Source of the DNA: Perca fluviatilis
Taxonomy: Eukaryota > Chordata > Actinopteri > Perciformes > Percidae
DNA: 64,000 nt
Reading direction: 5' to 3'
Assembly: GCF_010015445.1 (NCBI RefSeq)
Contig: NC_053116.1
Location: 30,278,785-30,342,784 of the forward strand
Shown here: positions 49,872 to 63,496 of the stretch, in pieces
Layout: every line of letters starts with the position of its first letter
Numbering within the stretch: the first letter of the stretch is position 1
Program-made: the position numbers and the translations under genes
Notes under the pieces: generated by a model
The model's input: only the letters and a program-made list of their open reading frames with translations
What the model was told of the DNA's origin: nothing
Database searches by the model: none

Positions 49872-51946
49872 AATTTATTCTGCCGGAGCCTTTCTCTGTG
49901 TTCTTGACAGTAAGCCTAACTCAGAGAGAGGCAGAATTAATTACGGCTCCTCGGCCTATCTTAATTAAATCATTTCACATCATAGATTTCACACAACAGA
50001 GGCAAAATATCTACCTCATCTTTTAGCTGGGGCGGGGTTACTGGCTGAGAAGGTCTCACATCAAGATATCAAAAGGTAAAGTTGCCTCTCCTGTATTACG
50101 ATTTCACAGAAGAATTGTCATGTCCGGCTTTTAAAAGAGAGCCACTTGTTAGACCACTTTTGCGGAGGCTGCTGGGGGAAAGCGGAGGGGGTTGAGGCAG
50201 CCTTGACTTTATCAACAGAAAAGTTTGTTGCCCCTTTAAAGCACACACTTTTTAAATGACACAGATGAACTCTATATCCTCACCTTGGTCAGAGTAGCCT
50301 GTCTCGTTTTGTGTCGGTGGCATCAGCAGATGCTTACGTGAGCGTCTGGAGGGCTCAGTAAGTAGTTTCTTTTTTTCCATAAACAAAGGTAAAAGGCAAT
50401 GGGATTAGCCAAATCTGGTCAACCCCCACATCTAACCATTCGTCTTTGACAGCGTTCACATTCAGGCTTGCCTCACCTCACCTCTGCTTACCCGGTATTG
50501 ATCTGTCAAAATAGGTTAGAAGCAGTAGTCCAAAGTGAGAAAAACAAAAACATCAACCAAGAAGAAGAGAACTGAGGTATACTCCGGTAATGTGCAGCAC
50601 TATTTGCTTTTGATACCCTGTGACAAGGAGTAATTATTGACACAGTTTGCAATGCGAGTTTGCTTTGATATGTCCCCCGGCTGCCGAGCACCTCCCGCCA
50701 GCGTTGATGCAGGTTATTCTCGGACCTTGGACCTTGTAAGGATCAGCAGTTCTTTGATGTGGACACACAACACACTGAGCTATCTGCGGCTGTGATCTGG
50801 AAGCTGTCAGCCAGCAACTCTTATAGCCATGTCTGATTTGTTGGCATTAGGCCTCTCTGTGATGTACAATAGAAGCTAGACAGAGGTGTGATCTGGAGTA
50901 TTGCAATCCCAATATCCGCTTCAATTCGGCTTTTTTAACGTCCTCTTGTTGCCATGTAAATCTTAAAAGGTTATGACAAATTGCCCGGAAATCAGTTATC
51001 AATGTGTGTTTTTAGTAAAGCCTTTAGTACATATTTCACTCATGAATATGCATCCACACTGATGAAAGCTTCCTGTGCTGCCAACTTTCCTTTTGCCCTG
51101 TTAGACGCACAGTAAATGTAGCCACACTTGATTGATTTCCTTCTTCCTCATGGCAGAGCAAGAGATTAAAAAAACAAACAACGGCATAAAAAAATGCAGC
51201 AGTATGTCACTATGCCGAGTCTCTGAAATGAAACGGAAAGAAGGACATTAGTGGGATAAAGAAAACCATATCGACAGTATGAATCCATGTGAGCTAATTA
51301 ATAGTTTCTAGCTGCTTATCCAAGCCCTTATCGCACAGCATGGCCGTGCAGAGGGGCGGTTGAAAACCCAAACCTTCCCAGCTCTTTGTCATATATTGGA
51401 AGTAATTAGCGTGCAGAACGGCCTAATGTTGCCTTAAATGGGCTCACTACGTTCTTCGCATTGTTGACGGTGACGGCAGCCATTCAGCACCAGTGAAAGG
51501 CCACGTCGCTCATTCCCTCTCATTAACACAGCAGCAAGTTATTTTAAATTGGGACTCAGTTGTCATTGCATTTTAATCTGTGATGGGTAGGTGCTAATTT
51601 AATTGTTTGGTGGCGATGTCAGAAAATAACCACACAGGGAAGTGTAACCAGCGGAACGAATTTCATTGCCAGGTTGTTAATTAGAGGAAAATAAGTGGCT
51701 TGCGGTGTCAACGTGTTGCTGAACAAAATTGCGCTGATATCCTGCTATTAGCCGAGTGTTGCATCACAGTCAGAGTTTTCCCTATTAAGAAGTGGAAGTT
51801 ATTGGAGCGTTTTGCTCTGTGCTGACAATATCCACACTGTATACACAGATACTGTAGATGTCATAGTTTTCTGCAGAAGCAACGTTTGCTCTGAAAGTCA
51901 GGCATCTGCAGTTCAGTGCTCTCTTGTTCTCTCTCGTTCTGCCAGA

Positions 51947-51947
<1 letters not shown>

Positions 51948-51982
<35 letters not shown>
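51948..51982. repeat. (CA)n microsatellite
   Basis: About 35 bp of CA. Confidence 0.92.
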
Positions 51983-51986
<4 letters not shown>

Positions 51987-52185
51987 AACTCTCTTGAACA
52001 TTTCACCCCTTGCTTCTTGTTTTCCTTCACTCAGCTAGAAACATTGTTTACAGATTGCAGTTGAACCTCAGGCTGTGTGAAGGAACACACATACACTCCT
52101 GGCACACACACATTACAGAACCCCAAACATCCGATTTTACAGTTTCTATCAACTTTTACTTTCGGTGTGTATGTGCTTTGGATTC

Positions 52186-52238
52186 GTGTGTGCGTGCGTG
52201 CGTGCGTGCGTGCGTGCGTGTGTGCGTGTGTGTGTGTG
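52186..52238. repeat. (GTGC)n/(GT)n array
   Basis: About seven GTGC units followed by GT. The tract alternates purine and pyrimidine and contains CpG steps. Confidence 0.92.
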
Positions 52239-52339
52239 GTATGCGTGATAAATTTGTTGCGTGTGCATACACAGGGAGGGCAGGAAACTATCCATTCTGA
52301 ACATCCCACCCTCAACCTGACCTCGACAATCACACACAG

Positions 52340-52340
<1 letters not shown>

Positions 52341-52379
<39 letters not shown>
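52341..52379. repeat. (CA)n microsatellite
   Basis: About 39 bp of CA, opposite in sense to the GTGC/GT array 100 bp upstream. Confidence 0.92.
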
Positions 52380-52386
<7 letters not shown>

Positions 52387-54435
52387 TACATTTTAGGGTG
52401 GAATGACACCCTGTTAAATGTGCGTTAGCATGTTCGATGTGTTTCTACTGTACGTACCTTACAACGGTAACGTCATACACGGCTCCCTCTCTGTTGTAGC
52501 TAACGGGGAACCTACAGGTGGTTCTTCCAGCTCGTTTTCATTTGCGCTTGTGACTGACCATTGCACGCCAATCCGGTGGTTGTGCTAACATTAGCACGTG
52601 TTGCTCATGGCGTATGGCTAAATGTTTCTGGGCGGAAGTCGCACTTGTGAACTTTGGTTCAACATTACATGCATCAATCTAAATTACACACCGTGTATTT
52701 TGCATGCGGCTGGTGCCCCCGGACCTTGACTCCCCGACCTTGACCTGGACCGTGACGGTTTTGCACGAATACATGAAACGTTACAGCCATAGTTGTCATG
52801 GCAACCAGATGTGCACAATTACAACACACTGACACATGGCCCAGCAGCGTGTCAGCAACACCATTTACACCCGGCACACACGATGCAGATACACGCACAC
52901 ACAAACATGCATGTGTGTCTGTGTAGCGTGCTGATTGCTGCCCTCTCACTGTGCTGAGATGTATGATAGCAGAGAGCGACACAGAGGGCAGAAGATATTG
53001 AGACAGAGAGAAGAGAGAAACCTAGAAAATCACTATTATCTGAATGTTTCTGTTCGGCTTTTTACCTCAGTGTAAATAAATATATATATTGGAGCTGGGG
53101 GAGTGAATAGACACAACATATGATATGCTACAGTGCAGAGCCAGCCAGGGGCATAGTGGGGTAAAGACACAGTACACTGTTTACCCACCTGTTAACGTCT
53201 AAAACAGCATCCATGCATGATCCTGGGGCATTTATGTAGATTATATGTATGTGTAATGTAAGTTCTAGACTTGCTGAATTCGAGATTGCTGGTTTCCCCC
53301 TCAAATAAGTTCTAAGAGCTTAAACCTAACTTTTTCGGACGTTTTGACACTTGCCCTGACACTGTATTGCCCTGCTACAGAGACAGTGGACATGCACGTG
53401 ATTCCTATCATAGTAAACTGGGTGTCTGCGCACATGGACGTGTGTTCCACACGTGCAGATTCCATGCTTTTAGGTGCGAACACGACGAGTCATAAACTTG
53501 TCACAGAACCAGGTTAAAGAAAAGGTAGGCCTATGTCGCGAGCACACTCATAACTACGCAAATATGTATATATATGTTTGGGCTTAGGTGGTCAGTGGCG
53601 AGAGATAATGTGCCATTCAACTTAAAAATGAAAACAAAATTCATCATTGAGGCGCTCTTCTTCCCTGTTGTCATTACATTTTCCAACCAATCGCTGTGCT
53701 GCAACTGTGGTGAGGAGGAAAACCGCTACTGTCTCTCTGCCCACTACATCTACAGCTGTCTGTGTCAATGAATAGTTTACACTAGAAAAAAAGGATGTTT
53801 TGTGCAAATGAGGGGAATTCATTTTCCCCCAGGCTGGCTTTGTTTGTATATTCTTTTGTTTATGCATTTAACTCATTACATTACATCGCTCTCATTTTTT
53901 TTTAGCAATACACCTCAGAGTGTGTGTACGAGAGAGAACGAGTATATAGTGTGCTTAGTATTCCAGCAACCTCACACATCTGCCTGCTTGCTCATTTCCA
54001 TAATAAGAGAGAGGAAGAGGAGAGAAATAGAAATAGAGTGAAGAATTGACAACAATTTGAACAATTTAGTGCGTGCGTGTGTGCGTGCGTGTATTCTTGT
54101 AACTTGACGAAACTGCTGCATTTATTGTTGATGGATATTAAAGAAATAGAATAGAATATAAATCTTTTGAACAAGTTATTTTAGTCTTAAAAACCTCCCC
54201 CCCCCCATTTCATTTTACAAGACAAACAAAATATATTAATGTTTTGTTAATTTGTTTAGGAAATGTGAAATGATCTGTCATTCACTAATAGATTTTGTTC
54301 ATTTTAGAGGGGCATTTAATCAATTTTACAAAAAGGTCAGGTTACTAGTCATGTAGAGTACTACACAGCTCTATAGAAAAGATGGTATTGGTTGCATTAT
54401 GGGAAATAAAGGATTTAGGATTTTTGGAGCTTGAC

Positions 54436-54520
54436 TAGGGCTGGGCAGTGATTCAATATGATATGATTGTGATATGAAATGACCTATATCGAGATAGAAG
54501 ATTTTCATCGCCTAGCCCTA
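54436..54520. mobile_element. 85-bp hAT-derived mini element
   Basis: Ends TAGGGCTGGGC and GCCTAGCCCTA are inverted matches. Flanks AGCTTGAC (54428-54435) and AGATTGAC (54521-54528) agree at 7 of 8 positions, as expected of an aged 8-bp duplication. The interior has ATATCGAGATA-like words, as does the hAT at 20528-20895. Confidence 0.7.
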
Positions 54521-54766
54521 AGATTGACCCATACTAGTGACTAAAAGCCAGGATATCTCAGCCTTCGGCTTCAATTTGGACCAGTCTGTGTTTATACATC
54601 TCTTGTTAGCCGCCCAACTTTATGGATTAATAAATCACGGGAGTAAAGGCAACAATTTGTTTTTAAGAAATTACTTTTACAGTTGCATTTCAGTGTGAGA
54701 ATTGTGTGTCTTCACTCCAGTAATAATACAGTTAAGTGTGTTTTTACCTTCCTTAACACCTGCAAG

Positions 54767-54826
54767 CACACGCACGCACGCACACACTCACACACACACA
54801 CACAGACACACACACACACATATATA
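54767..54826. repeat. imperfect (CA)n microsatellite
   Basis: CA array with CG and CT interruptions. Confidence 0.9.
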
Positions 54827-55001
54827 GCGCACAAACACAGAGCCATACCCAGCTCAGATTGTTTTATTTATGTGACTTGCCTGATATATGGTTGAATGGG
54901 TTGTGTATCAAATGACTGCAAAGCACTAAAATTCAGTCAGTCGTATACCCCCACACATGCTGCACACATGTGGAATTTCTTTGCGAGTGAGCTTATGTCA
55001 C

Positions 55002-55103
<102 letters not shown>

Positions 55104-56201
55104 CCATACCCATCTTGTAGGGAACAAGGCATCCAGTGTGAGTACCTCCACATGTGATGTGCATTAGCTGTGACATTTCCCACTGGCGTCAGACAGCTCT
55201 CATTTCCCACAGCTGTCTCCTGTCACTACACTGCCAAAACTTCATCCTACAGTAACAAGTTGGTTATTACTGACACTTAAATTTAAAAGTCTAAAAGTCC
55301 ATCAGCAGGTTGACACGTTTTCCCGTTACTTTAGTAGCTTATTTTCTTTAATTTTTTTTTTACAGAATTAAGTGTCAGGTAATTTCACCTCCACTTCATC
55401 AGGATGTTATAGCTTGATAAAAGGAGGCAATTGTGGTAGTACTTAAGATTCTTCCTTTTTAGATATTGCCTGATAGCTTAAATCAGTGTTTAATCAGCTG
55501 TGATAGTGGCAGAATTTATGTTGAAATATGGTTTTACAGCCTACCAGGTGTGTTTAAGTCTGCAGGAAACATTAAATACATGCATGTGTATGGGATTTAT
55601 GTGTATGGGTGTATAATGAGTAAGTGTGTGTAATTCAGTCCATTAGTTGTGGATGTAGCTCATGCATGGTAATTGGAGGGAGGAAATGGGGGCACAAAGT
55701 GGCACTACTGCTGCTGTGGAAGAAGTACGTGTTACTCTGGCTCACAGGCTCTCTGGAAGTATGTAAGGAGAGGAGAGGAAAGGCTCAGTAGTTAGATCGT
55801 TAAACACTGGTTCCCAACCTGCGGGCCAGGACGCTCACAATGGGTCAAGAGAATAAGAAGGAAGGGAAGGACTTGAGGACAAAAAAAGGTAAGAAGGAAG
55901 ACGTGAGGGAGAGGGACCTAGAAAAAAAGGAGTAGAAGGGAAATAAAGAAATTAGACTGAGAGAGCGAGGTCATGGCAGGTTGGGAAAAAACTCAAATAC
56001 AAGCACTTCCGCCATCCTGCATACTGAGAATATTAAGTTATCATTGTTCAGAAATTGACCTGAATTGAAATTATCCTTAAATTGAACTCCCTCTCCCTCC
56101 TCCTCCTCATCTTTTTCTCTTCCTCCCTCTCCCAGAAATCCTTTCCACTTTGCACCGGCGCTGAGGGCTTGTCAGCCTTGGGCTGGGACTTATCACCTTT
56201 A

Positions 56202-56202
<1 letters not shown>

Positions 56203-56286
<84 letters not shown>

Positions 56287-56289
56287 TGT
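56203..56289. repeat. (TG)n microsatellite
   Basis: About 87 bp of TG with one TA step near the end. Confidence 0.95.
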
Positions 56290-57011
56290 CAGAAGCACAT
56301 AGAGAATTTTAATTAAAACAGGTTAGTTATATTGGAGCCTATCAAAGATGGCACACTAAAAAGTGGTCCCAGAATGCATTGCTCCATCAGTATCTCAGCT
56401 GTCTCCCCTCTCTGTAATATCAAAGGCCAACATCATAGGTTGACTTTATATAATAAAAGATCAATGGTCGATCAAGGCAAGAAATCATTCCGGAGCTTAA
56501 CTCTATCTTGCAGAGTGAATGGTCAAAGGTGTATTTTCTCAGTTGGACTTAAACGCAGCATGTGGTCAACATGAGGGTTGGGGTTTTAATTCAGACACTC
56601 AGAGCCATCTAACACTCATCAATCCCCTGAGAGGCAATACACTCCCTCTTGTTCAAAATGAGACTTTTATGTGCGAGGAGAAGCACCAAAGGGGGGAAAA
56701 AAGTGTGCAATTACCTCAGCGCCATGCTGGGTTCATCTGATGCCACGCTACGATTCAATCACCCCCTTCCCCCCCGACCACTTCCATTATAGCTGAGAGG
56801 AACAGGGATTGGTTTGGGTGATGATGTGAAGCATCCTATTTTTGTCTTTCAATCAGATAACAGAGTTTTCGGTATTTTTCTTCTCCGTGACTTTCCCGTC
56901 TAGAGTGGCTCTGAACTGGAGGACTGTTAAGGTTGGCAGCCAGGTTCAGCGCTCCTGTTAGACGGCGGCACAGGTCAGGCTGTTACAGAGAGGCAGGGGC
57001 AGATGGCAGCC

Positions 57012-57066
<55 letters not shown>

Positions 57067-57082
57067 ACACGCACACACACAC
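57012..57082. repeat. (CA)n microsatellite
   Basis: About 71 bp with two interruptions. It is the first of a pair 120 bp apart. Confidence 0.93.
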
Positions 57083-57194
57083 TCTTTCTGTTCCTCGGGG
57101 CAGTGTTAGATTGGTCACAGTAGTCCTGCAAAAGATGAGATATGGCGTTGAAGATAAGAGATGGCTAGCTTCAGGGACTGAACATACACACACA

Positions 57195-57201
<7 letters not shown>

Positions 57202-57250
<49 letters not shown>
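57202..57250. repeat. (CA)n microsatellite
   Basis: About 49 bp of CA, preceded by imperfect CA from 57185. Confidence 0.93.
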
Positions 57251-57253
<3 letters not shown>

Positions 57254-59515
57254 GAACACATACATAAACACACTGTCATTATTATGCATCAGCATGCCCT
57301 CTAGCCAATGCAGGTAAACAAACAGGGATTGGTGTTTGTCAAAGGATGCGCCTTAATGCCAACTTAAGTAGGAGATGATATCTGCTCACTGACCAAATAC
57401 ATTGTCTATGCAAACTAAAACCCGCTCAAAATAGGCTTTTTACTGCATACATATGCACATATGGAGTAAACAGTGAAACATGGTGAATTATATTCCCATC
57501 CAGGCCTGTTCATTTAAAGGGTTGGGGATCTGCGGTTGTCTTTGAAGGGATGTCACAGAGTCCCCGTGAAGTTAAATTTTGCAAACAGTCCTGCATATTT
57601 AACTCTCTTAGATGCAGCTTTGAGCGAACTTTTTAAATTTTTAAAACTCACAATGTGCTACATTCTCATATAAATTCCTCTCTGTTCTTCTGCTCCCCTC
57701 TGTAGTCCATTGATTTAACAGTGAATTATTCAGTCTGTATACAATCATCAGAGGTTTTACATTTTTTTCTAAACACCAGGGAAAAGTCACAGAGGAAATT
57801 ATGTAATTAACAGGCAGGAAACAGCCCCATCCAGAGAACCTTTAGCAACAGAAATTAAAAGAAAGACCACCTCTTAGGTAGTAGGAGATTCCTGGTAATT
57901 ACAATATTAAAACGCAACAGCATACAGTCAAACAAGCAAATGTTCATTTTTAACTGACACGTTATATAAGTCTTTCACTCATGTAAAAGCCCATTTTTAT
58001 ATACTACTGTATTTATAGCCATCGTTTTTCAGCAGTAGCCGTCCAATGTGTTTGCATTCAATTATTGCATCTTATTGTATATCCTAAGAATTGTTTTCAA
58101 ACTACATACACAAGCACAGGATTCATAGAGCATATTGCATGCACGCAATGGAAGTGACCTTTGGTTTTCTTTATTAAAACACATTATTTAATCCTCTCAG
58201 CTAACGGTTTGTTCTCTTTCATGTCTGACAAAGTAGCCACTAAAGTTGGATTTGCTACCCCTGTGGTCAATAAATGTGTTATTTCTAATGGAACTCTATT
58301 ATTACTATTATTAAACTTTCTATACAGCTGAGTGGAACTGCAGAGTGGGGGGGAGTCTTTGTGGGTTTGTCACTTTGAGCAACACCTTTCACAATACACA
58401 TAGTAATTTGCCCCATTGTTCATATTGATTCGTGCAGCTTTTATGATTATATGTGTAAACACGGCAGGAAATAAAATAACTTGAAAATCTTGTGAAAACC
58501 ACACGAGCTCAAGCATTCTTCAAAGTTTCTTGGCATAACGATTTTCAGAAAGCCTAACTTCTTTAAAATCCTGTCTCCTTCAGGATCTTGGTCATTTCTA
58601 TCACCGAACACATTATGCTAATGGTAAGAGTCAAGGCCTGCTCTGTCAAAGAGCCGCTGCTGCTTTTAGAAGGAGTGTTCAGGTCCATAAAGTTTTAATG
58701 AGCCAGGAGAGAAATCAGCAGAGACGTCGCACACTTTACTTTATCTCACAGCTCTCCTCTGGACTATATAGGTACACCAGACCTGTCAGTCGTTTGAATT
58801 CTTAGCAGCTTTTTATTTAGGAAAAGGCTTTCGATCTAGATTACACACAGCTAATATTGCACATAATGAAAAACAGGATTATCACAGTAATGCTTTTTGC
58901 CTCCCTAAAAAAGGAAGACTCGGCTGTGCAGACGAGATGTAAAAGCTCAACCAAAGCTTGTGCTTCCATCTCTATAGTCTCTCTTCCTCTGTTTTGTTTT
59001 GAATTGGGGCTTTGCGGTTTCTCAGGAGATTCTGGGAAGATGTAGCTGCATTATTTAAGATATATTATCGCAAATATATCCAGACATCCTTGTTTATATA
59101 TTTGAAATGTATTTTTTTTTGCCATGGCAAAGGTGTGGAAGTTTTATTTTTTTTTGGTTGAATCTGTTGTCTGCTTGGATGCGTCAATAATGATGGACGA
59201 GGATTGAATACATCAAAAACATTTGAGATCAGATGGAGAGGATGAATTTGGGTCAGCAGAGAAGAAAACGTAGATAAGACCAAAGCAAATACAGACCGTT
59301 GAAGATTAAAACGATTGAAAGATTAACAAATGTGAATGTCATAATAAAACCGGCACACAGTTTTGTTTGATGTACAGTTTTGGATTCATAACTTGTTATC
59401 ACAATACTGTGGGGGGAAATGTGAGGCTAGATGATGATGATCAAATTCCTGTTTACATTAGTTCAAAGCTGAAAATCTTTTTAAGGCCAAATCAAATTAA
59501 AACTGGGACCAATGT

Positions 59516-60112
59516 TTAAAGCTGCAGACACACTGACCAGACGGCCGACCCTCGGCAGAAAAGCCAGTCGGACTGATCAGTTTCCCCGAGTTGGTCAAAA
59601 AAATGCCTCGGAACACCCCAAACCGTCGAGACGTAATTATCGGCGCTAATCTGTATTGTCGCCCAAAAATGAAAACCGCTGATTGGACGAATGCGTCTCG
59701 TGGGTCTGGTTTCTCCGGAAATTCAAAGCCAGACTGTCATGGCGGCTTTTTCAGAATACGATCTCATATTGTACTAAAATAGTTCACTGAAACATGTTTC
59801 TGAAAACATTTTAAGCGAGAAATAGGCCATGGAGTTGCTGAATCTGTCTTCATTTCAGATCGACAAAGGTCAGTTTAAAAGATTTTCGTCTGATTTTGAG
59901 AGACTCTTGTCACGCTCATTCTGCTCCCCGTTTCCGGGTTAGCACTCTACCAATCAGATGGGTAGTTTGAGTCCGACTGCCGGCAGTGCCCGCATATTGG
60001 CCAAAATTAAGACCGACGGACGACGCCACGGAACACACCGAACAGACTCGAGTCACCGACCTCGCCAGACTGTCCAACGGACGATTATCAGCTTGGTGTG
60101 TCAGCGACTTAA
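59516..60112. mobile_element. TTAA-flanked MITE with a 227-bp segment shared with a hAT
   Basis: The 597-bp element has TTAA at 59516-59519 and 60109-60112. Ends AAGCTGCAGACACAC (left) and, as reverse complement, AAGTCGCTGACACAC (right) agree at 12 of 15 positions. Its CpG-rich outer parts contain further inverted words such as CAGTCGGACT near 59570 and AGTCCGACTG near 59970. The interior 59678-59904 matches 48827-49053. The target type is not certain: TTAA, or a 3-bp TTA/TAA as in Harbinger elements. Confidence 0.65.
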
Positions 60113-61897
60113 GTCCCAAATAAGCTATTGCACCTAGCTGATTTCTTATTGGACAAGTAGAGTGAAGAGAACAGTTTCTCAACCTTATAGTGGTCATTTG
60201 CATTTTACATTGAAAATCATGCTGGTGTGTGCAGGTGCTGCTACATGGATGCTCCTGTGCTGTACAAAACAGTCTATGCCTTTTTGACAGGCATTCTCTA
60301 TTACATTGTTCTTTTCTTCTTTACTTGAAAATCCAAAATGGTTGTTTGGTGGAGCGTCCATTCTTGAATGTCATTTTAACACCACAGCTGACATTCATGA
60401 AGATTCATCTCCTCAAACATTTATATCAAGACATTTTATCAGACAGACCTCCTTAACTGTACATCCCTTTAAAACGCTGACGTGCAAGATTCAAGTTTCT
60501 TTATTTTCCACATTAATATGACTAATTATACTGATGGAAGAAGATTATTACAGCTATGTGAGTAGAAGGCTCATTAATGTGTCCAGATTGTTAAATACTG
60601 CAGATGGAGACCATATGCAACACATATTCCTACATGAGATGAGTCATCGTTATGTTTGCAGTGTTGAAATAATTTTTCCTGCGGGAAATGTCTCTTTAAC
60701 CAGGACAGTTGTGTCCTAATTAAGCTAAGAAAGACACCAGAGTTCACGTCAGTCAGTGTCTTTCTGCTCTGCTGCCATGTAGTGAGGCTTTTATCCAGCT
60801 TTACCTACTGTGATGCAAACACGTTAGGCCCAGGTGAGAAATGAAGCCATAACTCAGGCTGGGGTCATCTCACTGAGCTCTAGATCCACATGTGCCTCAC
60901 CCTTGGAAACCTAAATTCTAGAGATACACTATGCTGCGATGGAACACCCAGAGGCAGTATCAATGAGCTGAATCAAAAGTAAGAATCACGATTTATCTGC
61001 TCCCCGCCTTGAGGAACACACACGCACACCATCTGCATTCACAGTTTGAGCTCCTGCCATGTGGTAGAAGTTGCCGAGATTCACAAGAATCGGTAGGAAA
61101 AAAAACACTTCGTAGCGTATTCCAGACAGATGTGCAACTTTAAACCAGCGGGGAAAGATAATTGGAGCTCTCTGTAAAAGTAATCACACCTTCACTCTTT
61201 GTAATACAAAAATAATTTGTTGCTCTTGGTGCTATTTACCATCTCATTTACACTAGTGGATACCTTGTACTGTTAAAATTGAATACAAGTGGTTGAGGAC
61301 AGGAAAAAAAACAACAACACCACCGTTGTCGAACGCACAAAACATGAATAAACGCATCACACATACACTGACTACACTTTTGATCTTCACCATGGAACTA
61401 GGCAAGCTGAAGTGGGAGGGTACAGTGAGCGTAGTGTTGAGAGTTCACCTGTAGGAAACCAAAGCCTGCTGCAAAAGAGCCAAAAGTCGTCTTAGAAGTG
61501 TGCGCTTTCAAACTTTCTCACAGACTTTTCATCATTTCCCTGCTTTGTTTAATTTTGTTTCTGGGAAATAAATTGAAATATTTGCCTTGTCTTTGTCACT
61601 TAAGGTTTAAAGATTCAACGCACTAAATATACTTAAAAAAAGGGGGCTTGTTGCCTCTGAGGCTCCAGTGTTTTAAACCTGCTCTGCTACGAGTTGAGTC
61701 TTTTGTAGTTTTAAACCTCTTGATCGTCCACAGTGGGATGAGGACTCAAGGCTAGTCAAGGATTATGCAGGATTGCTCCTGCATTGCATAAGCTAATATA
61801 GAGTCTCATTGGCGTTACGTGTTTGGGTGTTGATGGGGCCATATGCTGCTGCATCAGGGCCCACCAGGAGATCAGTGCTGAGCAGGAAGCGTTGTGT

Positions 61898-61900
<3 letters not shown>

Positions 61901-61942
<42 letters not shown>
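61901..61942. repeat. (GT)n microsatellite
   Basis: About 42 bp of GT, the first of two arrays 170 bp apart in the same sense. Confidence 0.93.
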
Positions 61943-61945
<3 letters not shown>

Positions 61946-62109
61946 TATGAATCCTTTTCCCAATCTTTGTGTCCACAGTCTTCGGTCTGCCCTTGACTCT
62001 GGGTCTGGAACTTGTGGGAAAAATGCAGCGTGAATATTGGGCAATGTTGATCAGACTATTTTTAGACAGAGTGCTGGGAAATGTATCAATTATTGAAGTG
62101 TGTAGGTGT

Positions 62110-62114
<5 letters not shown>

Positions 62115-62148
<34 letters not shown>
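62115..62148. repeat. (TG)n microsatellite
   Basis: About 34 bp of TG. Confidence 0.92.
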
Positions 62149-62149
<1 letters not shown>

Positions 62150-62689
62150 CGGGGTGCAGGCTGAAAGAGTTCTGAGGGAAGCGTGTAAAAATTAATAATG
62201 AAGGACTGTCAGAGCCAGAGAGAGAAGGGAGAGAAAGGAGACGTATACAGGTGGAGTATATGTGCTTGGGGGAGAGTGGGGGTTGATACTGCCTGTTCTT
62301 GTACCTGGGGTGATAATAACTCAGTCCAACACATTTTCTGACACATTTCTCAGCACTGACACTTGACTGGCCCGGAATATTTGAAAAGCCCTCTTGAGGA
62401 TGAACAGTGAGTCTGTTTGGTTTCAGATCAGTGATACTGAATCCATTATCTCCATATTTCAAGTTGGGAGTGATGCAGTGAATTCATTTGCTTTTGTCTT
62501 CCATTCATCCCTCAAATGATGTGCTAAAATATCTATAGCTATAAAATGCCACTGCTGTTTACAGATTCTTTACTTTAGAGAAAATTTTAAATTATACAAA
62601 TGTAAATTTACAGAGGGGTTGACAGAATCTTTGTATTTGCTGATAAGTGGATGCGGAGGGAATTGGGTTGCGCCTCAAAGCTTGCAAGT

Positions 62690-63496
62690 GTGTTTGCGTT
62701 GAGTATGTACTCTGAGGCCAATGCGATACACATCTCGATGCATTGCCAACGATCAGATTAACAATAAAAGATACATATGCAGCAACTACCGATGCAATGC
62801 CATTTACGCCTATTGCGATGCTGTGCAATTTGACACCAATTGATTTAGCACACAATGCGATTCAACGCCATGCAAAAGAATGATGCTATGCAATTCAATA
62901 TGAGTTTGATTTTATTTCCTCACTAAATCATCAATTAAAGTTGGTAACAAGTAACACTTGTTACCAAGTCTTTTGTAGTGTAGTGTTCTCTGTCTGTCTC
63001 CAGTTCACAGTACAGTACATTTTTATTACACCTCACACAATTAACAGTTTGAGGATGCTCAGGATTAACAATGGCAATGGAGCATAGTGCAATGTGCCAT
63101 AACTACTGCCGGCAGACAAATGTGCTTAACACTCACAATGAACAACAAGCAAAAAGCAGTTTGTATATGAACAATGAAAAAATTAAAATAACCTTTCACA
63201 CACAGGTCTTTCCTAATTGAGCTGTGGTGAGAAATGTTGAAACAGCACGTCAATAGAGTAGAGTAGTACTAACCAATCACAGCACAGTAGCGCAGGACTA
63301 GGCAGAACACTCGGTTTTCACACGCCTCGGCAGTCGGCATTCAGCGTGACAGCACGCTCGCTAACGTAATAGAGAAGAGGAATCAGTCTAAATAGCAAAT
63401 GATTGGTCACTTTATTGTTTTCGGTGCACTTTTTTTTTAATCGGTGCAGTTTTATGTTGCCGCAGCAATGCAAACCGATTAATCTTACCATCCCTA
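62690..63496. repeat. probable hAT-like element, right end intact
   Basis: The right end reads ATTAATCTTACCATCCCTA, typical of hAT MITEs with TAGGGATGG ends. Upstream, 62720-62900 is rich in GCAATGCGAT-like words that suggest one repeat unit. The left end and duplication were not found, so the left edge is a guess. Confidence 0.4.

Noticed and set aside
61970..62175. Possible next agrin exon after TGTCCACAG at 61971-61979
   Set aside because: The translation has no cysteine-rich follistatin/Kazal pattern and runs into a TG array.
62280..62300. mir-200/429-like seed (GATACTGCCTG), considered because that cluster lies on the same chromosome arm as AGRN in humans
   Set aside because: The match stops after a few bases and no hairpin partner is visible.
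61872..62462. 196-codon minus-strand frame
   Set aside because: Much of it is Thr-His repeats read through two TG arrays; a low-complexity artefact.
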